The notes beneath the pieces are model-generated. The model saw nothing but the letters and a program-made list of their open reading frames with translations, ran no database searches and was not told where the DNA came from. DNA of 64,000 nucleotides from an uncultured Polaribacter sp. (GTDB lineage Bacteria; Bacteroidota; Bacteroidia; Flavobacteriales; Flavobacteriaceae). The stretch covers positions 1-64,000 of the forward strand of contig CALKEB010000011.1 of assembly GCA_938084845.1 (NCBI GenBank). Reading direction: 5' to 3'. How positions within the stretch are numbered: position 1 is the first letter of the stretch; every line of letters begins with the position of its first letter. The position numbers and the translations under genes are program-made. Shown here one piece after another: positions 17,556-26,106 of the stretch.

Positions 17556-18602
17556 TTACTTTTTTTCTGCCAATACAACTCTTGAAGGGGTATCTTTTCC
17601 GTTGATAATACTTTCTGTTCCTTTTGCTACTGCTTGGATGGTTTGTGTTATTATTGTCATATTTAAAGTAGTGGCCTCATCTGATACCTGGTGATAATCT
17701 TTGTCTACATCTATTGCAGTTGTAGAAAATGTATGAGAAGGCACTCCTAGCCTAGCTAAAGAAGCATTATCTGACCTAAAAAAAAGATTAAAATTCTTGT
17801 ACGGATCTGGAAATAACTGATAACCAGAACCTACTAAATTTTGTTGCACTATCTTACCAAAATTAGATCTTTCAAAACCTGTTAACCAAGCTGTGTTTGG
17901 ACCAAAACTTGGCGATTTACCAATCATTTCTAAATTAATACCAGCTACAAATTTACTAGCATCAATACCTTTACCAAAATGAGTAGAACCAATTAAACCC
18001 ATCTCTTCTGCAGTAAATGCAACAAAAACAATTGTTCTTTCGTTTCCTTTCTTTTTAAAATAGTCTGCTAAAGCCAATACCCCTGTTACTCCAGAGGCAT
18101 CATCATTTGCACCATTGTAAATCAAATCTCCTTCACCATTTTTTTTTATTCCTAAATGATCATAGTGTGCAGAAATAATAACATATTCTTCTTTCTTAGA
18201 TGTACCCTCTAGAACCCCAATTATATTTGCGCTAGTTATTTGTTCTTTGCTATTTCTTGGTGTGAAGCTAAATGTTTGTCTGTAGGTTTCTAGGTTATCA
18301 AAAGTTGTTAAACCAATTCTTTTAAATTCGGTTTCTATATATTTTGCTGCTTTTTCTATACCCTCTGTCCCTGATTTTCTTCCTTGCATATCGTCAGAAG
18401 CTAGAGTGTACAAGTGTTTTTTTACTTCCGTTGAATCAATAAAAAATGAAGAAGCTATTGGTTTTTTGGTAAATGTGTTTGTTTTGCTTTTTCCTAAATC
18501 CCCATCTTTTCCATTTTTACCACTATTGGCTTTATAGCTTATTTTACAACCTGTAAAACTTAATAAGATAACTGCTACAAGTATTTTTAATGTCTGTGTC
18601 AT
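17556..18602 (-). CDS. M28 family metallopeptidase, lipoprotein
   Basis: From ATG 18602 the 348-residue protein has a lipoprotein signal peptide (lipobox SFTGC, Cys19). The M28 zinc-peptidase core shows VIISAHYDHLG (first metal His/Asp region), GANDDASGV (bridging Asp), FTAEEMGLIGS (catalytic Glu pair), INLEMIGK and a final YHQVSDEATT His. Such enzymes are secreted aminopeptidases. ATG 18602 is chosen over an earlier in-frame start because it yields a proper lipoprotein signal. It is divergent from kdsA and separated from the Mur ligase gene by about 120 nt. Confidence 0.88.
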   Translation of the reverse strand: MTQTLKILVAVILLSFTGCKISYKANSGKNGKDGDLGKSKTNTFTKKPIASSFFIDSTEVKKHLYTLASDDMQGRKSGTEGIEKAAKYIETEFKRIGLTTFDNLETYRQTFSFTPRNSKEQITSANIIGVLEGTSKKEEYVIISAHYDHLGIKKNGEGDLIYNGANDDASGVTGVLALADYFKKKGNERTIVFVAFTAEEMGLIGSTHFGKGIDASKFVAGINLEMIGKSPSFGPNTAWLTGFERSNFGKIVQQNLVGSGYQLFPDPYKNFNLFFRSDNASLARLGVPSHTFSTTAIDVDKDYHQVSDEATTLNMTIITQTIQAVAKGTESIINGKDTPSRVVLAEKK

Positions 18603-18721
18603 AACGTCTAAATTTATAGGATAAATATAGCCTTTTTTTAGAATCAATAAATTTGTAAAATAGAAATATTACAATTGTACTACAAACAACATATAAACAA
18701 GAATAGAAATTATAATTTCTG

Positions 18722-18729
18722 TACTTTTG
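18722..18729 (+). promoter_or_regulatory. -7 promoter box of kdsA
   Basis: TACTTTTG matches TAnnTTTG and lies 17 nt before the kdsA ATG, leaving a leader of roughly 10 nt. A -33 TTG is not obvious. Confidence 0.6.
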
Positions 18730-18746
18730 CGTAAAATTTTATAAAA

Positions 18747-19568
18747 ATGATTTTATCTGAAATTCCAAATATAAAACACCTAGATGCTAATAACTTTTTT
18801 TTGCTTTGTGGTCCTTGTGCTATAGAGGGAGAAGAAATGGCTTTACGTATTGCAGAAAGAGTAGTTACTATAACAGACAAATTAGAAATTCCTTATGTGT
18901 TTAAAGGAAGCTTTAAGAAAGCCAATAGAAGTAGAATTGATAGTTTTACAGGAATTGGAGACGAAAAAGCTTTAAAAATTTTACGTAAAGTTTCGGAAAC
19001 TTTTAATGTACCTACTGTTACAGATATTCACGAAGTTTCTGATGCAGAAAAAGCAGCTGCTTATGTAGATGTTTTACAAATACCAGCTTTTTTAGTTCGT
19101 CAAACAGATTTAGTCGTAGCTGCTGCAAAAACAGGTAAAGTCGTCAATTTAAAAAAAGGACAATTTATGAGTCCAGGTGCCATGAAACATGCAGTACAAA
19201 AAGTAAAAGATGCAGGGAATAATAAAGCTTGGATTACAGATAGAGGTACCATGTTTGGTTATCAAGATATGATTGTGGATTTCAGGGGTATTCCTGAGAT
19301 GCGAAAAATAGCTCCTACGGTTTTAGACGTTACACATTCTTTACAACAACCAAACCAAACTGCTGGGGTTACTGGAGGTAGGCCAGATATGATAGAAACA
19401 ATTGCAAGAGCTGGAGTTGTAAATAATGTAGATGGCCTTTTTATAGAAACTCACTTTGACCCCTCTAACGCGAAGTCTGATGGAGCAAACATGCTTCATT
19501 TAGATAACTTAGAAAAATTATTACACAATTTAATTACAATAAGAAAAGCTGTACAACATTTAAAGTAA
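18747..19568 (+). CDS. kdsA: 3-deoxy-8-phosphooctulonate (KDO-8-P) synthase
   Basis: This 273-residue enzyme condenses PEP and arabinose-5-phosphate to KDO-8-phosphate for the lipopolysaccharide inner core. Family signatures are visible: LLCGPCAIEGEE near the N-terminus, FKGSFKKANRSRIDSFTG (substrate loop), PTVTDIHE, KKGQFMSPGAMKH, and DVTHSLQQP. Length is normal and the start is the only sensible ATG. It stands alone, flanked by a divergent peptidase gene and a convergent DUF1801 gene. Confidence 0.96.
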   Translation: MILSEIPNIKHLDANNFFLLCGPCAIEGEEMALRIAERVVTITDKLEIPYVFKGSFKKANRSRIDSFTGIGDEKALKILRKVSETFNVPTVTDIHEVSDAEKAAAYVDVLQIPAFLVRQTDLVVAAAKTGKVVNLKKGQFMSPGAMKHAVQKVKDAGNNKAWITDRGTMFGYQDMIVDFRGIPEMRKIAPTVLDVTHSLQQPNQTAGVTGGRPDMIETIARAGVVNNVDGLFIETHFDPSNAKSDGANMLHLDNLEKLLHNLITIRKAVQHLK

Positions 19569-19588
19569 AAGGGAACGTATTGGTAAAA

Positions 19589-19966
19589 TTACATTGCCTT
19601 TTTTTTAAAATATCCTTTACCTTTTTTATTGTATGCTTCACTTAATACTGATAGCAATACCTTTTCATTTATATCGGATAGATTAAAATACCGTAAGGAT
19701 TTCACCACCTTTCTATTATCCGTTATTAAAAATTCATTGTAATTACTTAATGGAGAGGTAACCCAGAAGCAAACGTCTACATACTTTTTTTTCTTTGGTG
19801 AATTAAGGTAACAAAAAGGAGTATTGTTTAAAAAATAATAAGGTATTTTCCATTTAAACCTAAGGTCTACTTCAGGAAAATTTTTCTCAATTAGAAATTG
19901 TACATGTACTAAAATCGATTTAAAAGGCTCTTCTTGGTTTAATATATAAGATTCTGCTGGCTTCAT
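19589..19966 (-). CDS. DUF1801-family protein (YdhG-like)
   Basis: This 125-residue protein has the DUF1801 pattern: PFKSILVHVQFLIEKNFPEVDLRFKWKIPYYFLN (the family's E-x-xKW-x-P-x-Y/F core), then a central beta sheet with CYLNSPKKKKYVDVCFW. No enzymatic activity is established for the family. It ends with a lysine-rich tail (KKGKGYFKKKAM). It is convergent with kdsA and divergent from the small membrane protein gene. Function unknown. Confidence 0.8.
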   Translation of the reverse strand: MKPAESYILNQEEPFKSILVHVQFLIEKNFPEVDLRFKWKIPYYFLNNTPFCYLNSPKKKKYVDVCFWVTSPLSNYNEFLITDNRKVVKSLRYFNLSDINEKVLLSVLSEAYNKKGKGYFKKKAM

Positions 19967-19995
19967 TTTTGTATATTCGCTAAGGCTTTAAAAAT

Positions 19996-20553
19996 ATGAA
20001 AAATCAAGATAATTCAACACCACCTTTTTCTTTTAAAGGACTTAACAGTCTTTTAATTGGACTGATCATCTTAACAAACTCTTATTTCATTAAAACTCTA
20101 TTAGATAAGGCTAACTTAAAAAAACAAGCACTACACTTAGATAATACACAACAACTTGAAACTATTATATTAATTATAACGGGATTAACTTTCTTACTAT
20201 TTCCAATAGCAATATATGTTGTTGAGAAAATTAAGACTAAAAAATTAAATCGCAATAATGTACCTTCTACATCTATACAAAAGCTTTTAAAATTCACGCT
20301 AACATTAACGGTATTGTTTGTTTTATTGATTATGACTAAACAAATGGAATTTTACTTTTATATCACTCCCCTATTTCTACTTTTGTATGGTTTAATTTTA
20401 ATACTATTTGGATTTAAGGAAGACAAAAATATGTTACTCCTTTCATTTAGCTGCCTTCTGTTTGCGATAATTACGCTATTAATACCAACATATTGGTACT
20501 ATGCTTTAGTTATATTAGGTATTGCACATATAACCTATGGCATAAACAATTAA
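19996..20553 (+). CDS. Hypothetical integral membrane protein
   Basis: This 185-residue protein has a short hydrophilic N-terminus followed by about six hydrophobic segments (around residues 14-32, 52-72, 88-106, 112-130, 136-160 and 163-182). There is no motif I recognise and no charged residue pattern suggesting a transporter family. It starts 29 nt from the divergent DUF1801 gene and converges with the DUF3820 gene, the two stops being only 1 nt apart. Function unknown. Confidence 0.65.
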   Translation: MKNQDNSTPPFSFKGLNSLLIGLIILTNSYFIKTLLDKANLKKQALHLDNTQQLETIILIITGLTFLLFPIAIYVVEKIKTKKLNRNNVPSTSIQKLLKFTLTLTVLFVLLIMTKQMEFYFYITPLFLLLYGLILILFGFKEDKNMLLLSFSCLLFAIITLLIPTYWYYALVILGIAHITYGINN

Positions 20554-20554
20554 A

Positions 20555-20785
20555 TTAAGAACTAAAGTCTTTTTGTATTTTTCTTATGATGTCTTCTAAA
20601 CCGTTCAGTTGAAGTTCATAAACTAATTGCAATTGATTTCCTAATTTTCCCTTAGGAAAACCTTTATTGTGGTACCATACCACATAATGCTCTGGAAGAT
20701 CTATTAAAAAAGTGCCTTTATATTTTCCAAATGGCATTTTCATTTTTGCCAAATCTATTAGGTATTGTTGATTTTTATCGATCAA
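20555..20785 (-). CDS. DUF3820 family protein
   Basis: The 76-residue protein has the DUF3820 core MKMPFGKYKGTFLIDLPEHYVVWYHNKGFPKGKLG in its middle, a small fold related by pattern to domains near exonuclease-type proteins; no function is established. The reading frame starts at TTG 20785; the only in-frame ATG (residue 15) would cut into the conserved core, and an upstream ATG near 20791 is out of frame. It follows the dehydrogenase gene by 11 nt and is likely in its operon. Confidence 0.75.
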   Translation of the reverse strand: MIDKNQQYLIDLAKMKMPFGKYKGTFLIDLPEHYVVWYHNKGFPKGKLGNQLQLVYELQLNGLEDIIRKIQKDFSS

Positions 20786-20796
20786 TGTTCATTTAA

Positions 20797-22002
20797 TTAT
20801 TTATTGCCATCTATATAATCTTGCAAATACATAAACCTTGGAGTTAATTTACCATTTTCGGTCATTTTTGCTCTTGATAAAATACCCTCTTTATCTCCAT
20901 TAAAAAATGCAGGAATTACGTTTTCTAAAAACATATGCCCAAAACCTTCACTAGCATCTTTAGGCAATTCACATGGTAAATTATCTACAGCCATAACTAC
21001 AATGGCTTCCTCATTTTTAAAATCAACTTCAGATTCGGTTGTAGGGTGATACCCATAAATTGGATCTTTAATTGTTGACGCTCTTATCGTTGATCCTATA
21101 GGGCCATTAATGTCACAAGAAATATCTGCAACATACTTTATTTTAAATAGTGGGTGTTTTGCATCATTTTTTGTAAACAAATACGGAGCACCATCTCCAT
21201 AAAAATGACCAGCTATAAAGAAGTCTGTAACTTTAGCAAAACGCATAAAATTTGATTCGTATTCTTCTGGATGCTTATAAAAATCGAAGTTATCAATTAT
21301 TTTTTTGTCTTTACGTTTATTATAATCTAATACATCTGCCAAACAGTACACTGTTTTATCATAATCTTTGTTTATATAATCTTCTACAGATACTTCTTGA
21401 ATATCCATTGCATCTAGCATTTCTTTTGCTCCATAAGCTACTTTACCATTCCCTGTTAATAGTATTTTTAAAGGGTTGAATTTACAACGCTTTAATTCGT
21501 TAATAAGATCTTCTTGACGCTCTAATGTTAATGCTTTAGGTAAAGAAAACTGTTCTGTAGCTAAACCAATTGCTCTAAAACCATTATATGCACCAACAAT
21601 ACCTGCATACCTTCCAAAACCAATTAGTCTCGCTCCCTGTTGGTCAATAATTGTTTCATGATCGTATAGCTCAATATTATTAGCTAAAACCGCTTGTAAT
21701 AGCGCTCTATTATAGGGTTGTTTTTTTATAGTATGACTAAAGAAAAAATATTTTTTATTTTCGATAAGTGCATCAATAGGAACTTCCTTTACCCCTAGAA
21801 GTACATCACAATCTAAAAGGTTATGCGTAACCTCTGTCTGATTTTTCTGATATTCTGAATCTTTAAAAACACGGATTTCTGAAGACTCAACAACCACTTG
21901 AGCTTTTGGAAAATGTTGTTGTAAAGTAACGATCTTATTTGGAGAAAAAACAACTCTTCTGTCTGGTGGAGTTTTTCTTTCTTTTAGAATTCCGAATTTC
22001 AT
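20797..22002 (-). CDS. Lysine/saccharopine dehydrogenase-like protein (alanine dehydrogenase/PNT superfamily)
   Basis: This 401-residue protein begins MKFGILKERKTPPDRRVVFSP, the N-terminal signature of the alanine dehydrogenase/transhydrogenase superfamily (substrate Lys and Arg). It continues with DHETI, GRYAGIVGAYNGFRAIG and a Rossmann segment ILLTGNGKVAYGAKEMLDAM near 180-200. The C-terminal part (VADISCDINGPIGSTIRASTI) resembles the NAD-dependent saccharopine dehydrogenase (lysine-forming) branch rather than alanine dehydrogenase. The actual reaction is inferred; the neighbours (DUF3820, tmRNA) give no pathway context. Confidence 0.75.
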   Translation of the reverse strand: MKFGILKERKTPPDRRVVFSPNKIVTLQQHFPKAQVVVESSEIRVFKDSEYQKNQTEVTHNLLDCDVLLGVKEVPIDALIENKKYFFFSHTIKKQPYNRALLQAVLANNIELYDHETIIDQQGARLIGFGRYAGIVGAYNGFRAIGLATEQFSLPKALTLERQEDLINELKRCKFNPLKILLTGNGKVAYGAKEMLDAMDIQEVSVEDYINKDYDKTVYCLADVLDYNKRKDKKIIDNFDFYKHPEEYESNFMRFAKVTDFFIAGHFYGDGAPYLFTKNDAKHPLFKIKYVADISCDINGPIGSTIRASTIKDPIYGYHPTTESEVDFKNEEAIVVMAVDNLPCELPKDASEGFGHMFLENVIPAFFNGDKEGILSRAKMTENGKLTPRFMYLQDYIDGNK

Positions 22003-22070
22003 AATATCTATGGTATAATATTTGCTCGAAGATATTAGAAATTAAAGAGATGAACAACTGTATTTTTTTA

Positions 22071-22078
22071 TACTTTTG
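22071..22078 (+). promoter_or_regulatory. -7 promoter box of ssrA
   Basis: TACTTTTG matches TAnnTTTG and lies 44 nt upstream of the mature tmRNA 5' end, so a short precursor leader would be removed, presumably by RNase P. Confidence 0.6.
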
Positions 22079-22122
22079 CAAACCATATTTTTAATATATT
22101 AGAAATTGTTCTTTGACATTTT

Positions 22123-22513
22123 GGGGACGACTGGTTTTGACAGCAAGGACAGTGAATTTGTAAGCATATCGAGTTATGAAATAACACTCGTAAAACTTAA
22201 TTTCAACTTTTTAAACGGCGAAGATAACTACGCTTTAGCTGCATAATCTGAATTACAGTAAGATTAGCCTAGGCTCACAAGGTGAGCAAGCTTTATGTCC
22301 ACGAAAAGCCTTGGTTTATGGCGTTTCACTTTTGGGCATCGTAAAAATAAACATAGAAAACTTGTAGCTTTGGCAGGTTTTCGAAACTAAAAAAGCTAAG
22401 TTAAAAGTGGATTGTTCTTAATCAGCTTTTAATCGAAAATTAAGAAAGAACTACATATGTAGAAAGCGAATTAGCTGCTTGTTTGGACCCGAGTTCGATT
22501 CTCGGCGTCTCCA
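22123..22513 (+). ncRNA. ssrA: tmRNA (transfer-messenger RNA), tag GEDNYALAA
   Basis: The 5' end GGGGACG pairs with CGTCTCC at the 3' end, with a G3-U70 wobble that is the alanyl-tRNA synthetase identity element, followed by discriminator A; CCA is not encoded. The T-arm sequence GAGTTCGATTCTC is present just before the 3' end. The mRNA-like part reads from GGC at 22217: GEDNYALAA then TAA at 22244-22246, a proteolysis tag of normal Bacteroidota type. tmRNA with SmpB rescues stalled ribosomes. The gene has its own promoter and a strong hairpin just downstream. Confidence 0.97.
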
Positions 22514-22518
22514 CTTTA

Positions 22519-22557
22519 AAATACCTCAAAACATAAAGTTTATGTTTTGAGGTATTT
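22519..22557 (+). terminator. Long perfect hairpin after ssrA
   Basis: A 19-nt arm (22519-22537) is perfectly complementary to 22539-22557. The T-run is short on the plus strand and TTTTA on the minus strand, so it can serve as end point both for tmRNA and for the convergent oxygenase gene. Confidence 0.75.
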
Positions 22558-22583
22558 AAATTCATATTGTTTTTTTTAAAAAA

Positions 22584-23399
22584 CTATTTTTTATACTGAT
22601 GTGGATTTTCTCGTATTCCTTTTTTAAATATTTTACGTACTAAGCCTCTCATACTGTTATCAAATTGCAATAGTACATCTCTTACCAATTGAGAAGGTCT
22701 ACCTCTAAAAGTAGTGATATGAAATTGATCGTTTTCTAATAAAGGTTGTTTAGAAAAATAGTAATTAGACACACAACACCTTACATCATCTATCAAAACT
22801 TTACTTACAGAGTGCCAAGATTGTTGGTGTGTCGCCATAATTACCAAACGATTACATTTACTTTCTATGGTTATAGGGTTTTGTTTTATACCATTTGGCC
22901 ATACTTCTAAATTACCTCCATTTTCTAGTGTCCAATTTGGTGTTACATAGTACAACACGTTTAATACCCTCCATCTATTTCTATCCTTATCATGAGAATT
23001 GTCTAAATGAGGATTTAAGTAATTGTTTTTTGCCATTAGAGAAAGACCTCCTGCGTATAAATTTTCATCTGGTAAAAGCTGTTGAATTCCACAAATTTCT
23101 GAAATTAATTGCACAACTCTTTCATCTTGAAAAGCGTAAATTACTTCTTCCAAAAAGGGAGAATACTTATTCATTTGGTAAGCAACATGTTTAAACTCTC
23201 TAATATTTTTACGTGCTTTAGTTGAAGATATATCAGGAAAATTTTCATGAACTTTTTGAACCCATTTTTTAGGAAGTAGATCATCTATAAAAAAGTAACC
23301 AATAGTATCTTTAGTAGCGGCATAAAAAGATTGCAACTGACTTTTATCTGTTTGTAATTTTTCTAAAATTAAGGTTGCTATTTCTGTTCTACGAATCAT
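22584..23399 (-). CDS. 2-oxoglutarate/Fe(II)-dependent oxygenase (prolyl-hydroxylase-like)
   Basis: From ATG 23399 the protein has 271 residues. The double-stranded beta-helix core shows the iron-binding triad HLD (His131, Asp133) and a distal His in QQSWHSVSKV (His196). The N-terminal 110 residues (YFFIDDLLPKKWVQKVHENFP) match small 2OG oxygenases placed in glycan gene clusters. It overlaps the upstream glycosyltransferase gene by 11 nt; an earlier TTG (23435) would overlap by 47 nt and is less likely. It probably hydroxylates a sugar or lipid moiety or a protein of the surface; substrate unknown. Confidence 0.82.
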   Translation of the reverse strand: MIRRTEIATLILEKLQTDKSQLQSFYAATKDTIGYFFIDDLLPKKWVQKVHENFPDISSTKARKNIREFKHVAYQMNKYSPFLEEVIYAFQDERVVQLISEICGIQQLLPDENLYAGGLSLMAKNNYLNPHLDNSHDKDRNRWRVLNVLYYVTPNWTLENGGNLEVWPNGIKQNPITIESKCNRLVIMATHQQSWHSVSKVLIDDVRCCVSNYYFSKQPLLENDQFHITTFRGRPSQLVRDVLLQFDNSMRGLVRKIFKKGIRENPHQYKK

Positions 23400-24141
23400 G
23401 TAATCTTTTTCTAAACGAGTATTTGATCTTTGCAATACAATAAAACAATGGTTTTAGGACTTTATTGCTCAACGCTATTTTTAAATTTATTTCCTCTTCA
23501 TAAATAGTCCAATTACCCGATTTTGAAATACCATCAGCGCTACATTTTGCAATTATAGCGTGAACAACTTTACAAGAAAAACCGTGCTTAAATAAATATA
23601 AATTTAACCAATAATCTGCTAATACTGGATACTTTAAGTTATATTTTACTGTTTCAAATATTTCTTTTTTGTAAAATGTACTTTGATGATGTAACCCATT
23701 TCTAATCCATATAAAATTAGACCAAAACACCTCTTTTACTTTTTTCTTAGCATTATAAATAAATGCAGGTTGACTGCCACTGTATACTACTTTACCTGCA
23801 ATAATAGATGCTGCCTTTACAGGAGTATTACAAAATACAGTGTTTAGAGAATTTTCATCGAACAAAACATCATCAGATCCTAAAAAATAAAGCCAATCTC
23901 CTTTTGCCAATTGTATTCCTTTATTCATTGCATCATAAATTCCTTTGTCTACACTAGATTGATAATAAAAAGGCTTTTCTAAAGTACTTAGGTAATTTTG
24001 AGTGTCTAAATCAGAACCTCCATCAATAACCCAAACTTCATAATCTTTAAAAATTTGATTTTTTATACTCTCAATAGATTTTTGTAAACCTAAAAGATTT
24101 TGAAAAACTGGAATTATTATCGATAATTTTGGAGGAGTCAT
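23389..24141 (-). CDS. Glycosyltransferase family 2
   Basis: This 250-residue enzyme has the GT-A opening KLSIIIPVFQNLLGLQKSIESI, then WVIDGGSDLDTQNYL, the donor-binding SVDKGIYDAMNKGIQLAKGDWLYFLGSDDVL with the GSDD (DxD-like) metal motif near residue 91, and an acceptor region with GLHHQSTFYKKE. It resembles WcaA/WcaE-type transferases of capsule and LPS assembly. It lies 12 nt after the GT4 gene and overlaps the oxygenase gene, so the three form one transcription unit. Confidence 0.92.
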   Translation of the reverse strand: MTPPKLSIIIPVFQNLLGLQKSIESIKNQIFKDYEVWVIDGGSDLDTQNYLSTLEKPFYYQSSVDKGIYDAMNKGIQLAKGDWLYFLGSDDVLFDENSLNTVFCNTPVKAASIIAGKVVYSGSQPAFIYNAKKKVKEVFWSNFIWIRNGLHHQSTFYKKEIFETVKYNLKYPVLADYWLNLYLFKHGFSCKVVHAIIAKCSADGISKSGNWTIYEEEINLKIALSNKVLKPLFYCIAKIKYSFRKRLHDS

Positions 24142-24153
24142 TTCAAGCTTTGA

Positions 24154-25248
24154 TTAAAAAAATTGCGCTAATTTTAATTGTTCTTTTTCCCAACAAAGTA
24201 TTTCTTTTGCTTTTTGTTGATTCTCTTTTATTTGAGCTAATAATTGTTTGTTAGATTCCAATTCTATTACAGCTTTCGCAATTGATTTTGGTGTATAATC
24301 TTCTACAACAACCCCTACTTTATAGTTCTTTACAATACGCACAACCTCTGGAAGATTCCCTGCAATTATTGGCAATTCTGCATGAATATAATCAAATAAT
24401 TTATTGGGTAATGCATATGTAAAACTTAACCCTAAAGGTTCTTCTAAAACCATACCTAAAGTAGCTTTTTTTGTATAGTTAAATAATTTTTCTCTCGAAA
24501 TTCTTCCTAAGAAATGAACTCTGTGTTGCATCTTTTCTTCTGCTACAAATTGCTTAAGCGTTTGCTCTACCTTACCATAACCTATAATTATTAAGTCAAA
24601 ATTTTCTAATAAGTGTAACGCTTTTATCATAGGTTTTAATCCTCTACCAGGATTTAAAACTCCTTGATATAAAATGGTCTTGCGTTGTGTTGGAAAGCAA
24701 ACTTCTTCTGTTTCTAAAACATCTTGTTTTAGAGGTATATTTCTTACCAACCCCATATTATTTTTATATTTGGTATGGTAAAAACTTACTATAGAATGAC
24801 TTACAGTATAGGAATTTTTAATTTTTGGCAAAAAATAATCTTCTAATTTTCTCCAGAAGCTTTGTACAAATTTTCTTCCTTGTAATTCAGGTCCTTCAGA
24901 AAAGAGCTCGTGACTGTCATAAACTAATGTTATTTTTTTTATACGACTTGCAAAAAAGCAAGCAGGAAGCGTATCTAAATCATTAGCAAGAATAATATCT
25001 ATTTTTTTAAACAATAATGTAAAAAAAAGACGAATATTAAATTCTGCATAAAACAAGAAGTTATGATTAAACCAATGTTTCTTTCTAAGTATAGTATACG
25101 CTCTAGATACAGGAATTGTATTTGGTAAAACCCTTCCATAAACGGTTACAGAATAGCCTTTATCAACCAAATAATTGCTTACCTTATGAACACGATAATC
25201 TGTAGAAACATCGTTAGTGACAGCAACAAAAATATTCTTTTTATTCAA
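24154..25248 (-). CDS. Glycosyltransferase family 4 (GT-B fold)
   Basis: The 364-residue protein has two Rossmann-like halves. The N-terminal half holds VTNDVSTDYRVHKVSNYLVDKGYSVTVYGR and LVYDSHELFSEGPELQ; the C-terminal half holds the nucleotide-sugar site: ILYQGVLNPGRGLKPMI, VHFLGRIS and GMVLEEPLGLSFTYALPNKLFDYIHAELPII split by the EPLG (E-x7-E-like) motif. It transfers an unknown sugar. It is the first gene of the GT4-GT2-oxygenase unit and lies 11 nt after ftsE. Confidence 0.9.
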   Translation of the reverse strand: MNKKNIFVAVTNDVSTDYRVHKVSNYLVDKGYSVTVYGRVLPNTIPVSRAYTILRKKHWFNHNFLFYAEFNIRLFFTLLFKKIDIILANDLDTLPACFFASRIKKITLVYDSHELFSEGPELQGRKFVQSFWRKLEDYFLPKIKNSYTVSHSIVSFYHTKYKNNMGLVRNIPLKQDVLETEEVCFPTQRKTILYQGVLNPGRGLKPMIKALHLLENFDLIIIGYGKVEQTLKQFVAEEKMQHRVHFLGRISREKLFNYTKKATLGMVLEEPLGLSFTYALPNKLFDYIHAELPIIAGNLPEVVRIVKNYKVGVVVEDYTPKSIAKAVIELESNKQLLAQIKENQQKAKEILCWEKEQLKLAQFF

Positions 25249-25259
25249 AAAATTTATTT

Positions 25260-25949
25260 TTAAGCAGTAGTGGTTTGTTGTGCAACTTCGAACAACTCAC
25301 CTGCCTCTACTTTAAGGGTTTTGTGTTTAAATTTAACAATTAATTGGTAATCATGAGTTGCCATTAAAATTGTTTTTCCGCTTTTGTGAATCTCATTTAA
25401 AAGATCCATAACTTCTAGTGATGTTTTTGGATCTAAATTACCAGTAGGTTCATCGGCTAAAATTAGATCTGGATCATTTAGAAGTGCCCTAGCTATAGCT
25501 ATTCTTTGTTGCTCTCCACCAGAAAGTTCGTAGGTGTTTTTGTAGTATTGAGACTGCATACCTACTTTTTCTAAAACTTCGTTAATTTTTGTTTTTATTT
25601 CTTGTTTATCTTTCCAACCTGTTGCTTTTAAAACAAATTCAAGATTTTCAAAAACAGTCCTATCATTTAACAATTTAAAATCTTGAAAAACGATTCCTAT
25701 TTTTCTTCGTAAAAAAGGTATTTCTTTTTCCTTTAATTTTTTTAAATCAAAATCAACAATAGTTCCATTTCCTTTCTTCAATTGTAAGTCTCCATAAAGA
25801 GTTTTCATCAAACTACTTTTTCCGCTTCCTGTTTTACCAATCATGTAATAAAAGTCACCTTTATTTAAGGTCAAATTTACGTTTGATAAAACCAAATTAT
25901 CTCTTTGATAAATAGCTGCATTTTCTAATTGTAAAACTTTTTTCTCCAT
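25260..25949 (-). CDS. ftsE: Cell division ATP-binding protein FtsE (ABC ATPase)
   Basis: The 229-residue ATPase has Walker A GKTGSGKSS (38-46), Q-loop VFQDFKLL, signature LSGGEQQR, Walker B LILADEPTGNLD and the H-loop MATHDYQLI. The FtsE/LolD-type N-terminus (LSNVNLTLNKGDFYYMIGKTG) matches FtsE. FtsE works with the membrane protein FtsX to control murein hydrolases during division; ftsX is not adjacent, as is often so in Bacteroidota. The gene seems to lead the glycosyltransferase unit downstream, with gaps of only 10-12 nt. Confidence 0.9.
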   Translation of the reverse strand: MEKKVLQLENAAIYQRDNLVLSNVNLTLNKGDFYYMIGKTGSGKSSLMKTLYGDLQLKKGNGTIVDFDLKKLKEKEIPFLRRKIGIVFQDFKLLNDRTVFENLEFVLKATGWKDKQEIKTKINEVLEKVGMQSQYYKNTYELSGGEQQRIAIARALLNDPDLILADEPTGNLDPKTSLEVMDLLNEIHKSGKTILMATHDYQLIVKFKHKTLKVEAGELFEVAQQTTTA

Positions 25950-26106
25950 ACAATAGTCATTTATACAAACTTAAAAGTTTCTTATGATTTAAGAACAAGA
26001 TTTTAGAAGTATTCTTATTTTTGATTTAGTTTTTATTAAATTTCAATGTAAATGCCAACAATTTAAAGAAATTTACGTTATTAAATTAGTAACAAAACCA
26101 TTTTGT

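Noticed and set aside
22123-22513. tRNA gene suggested by the GTTCGATTC T-arm near 22490
   Set aside because: The T-arm belongs to the tRNA-like end of tmRNA; the 5' half lies 370 nt upstream and a tag ORF lies between. I found no independent tRNA gene in the window.
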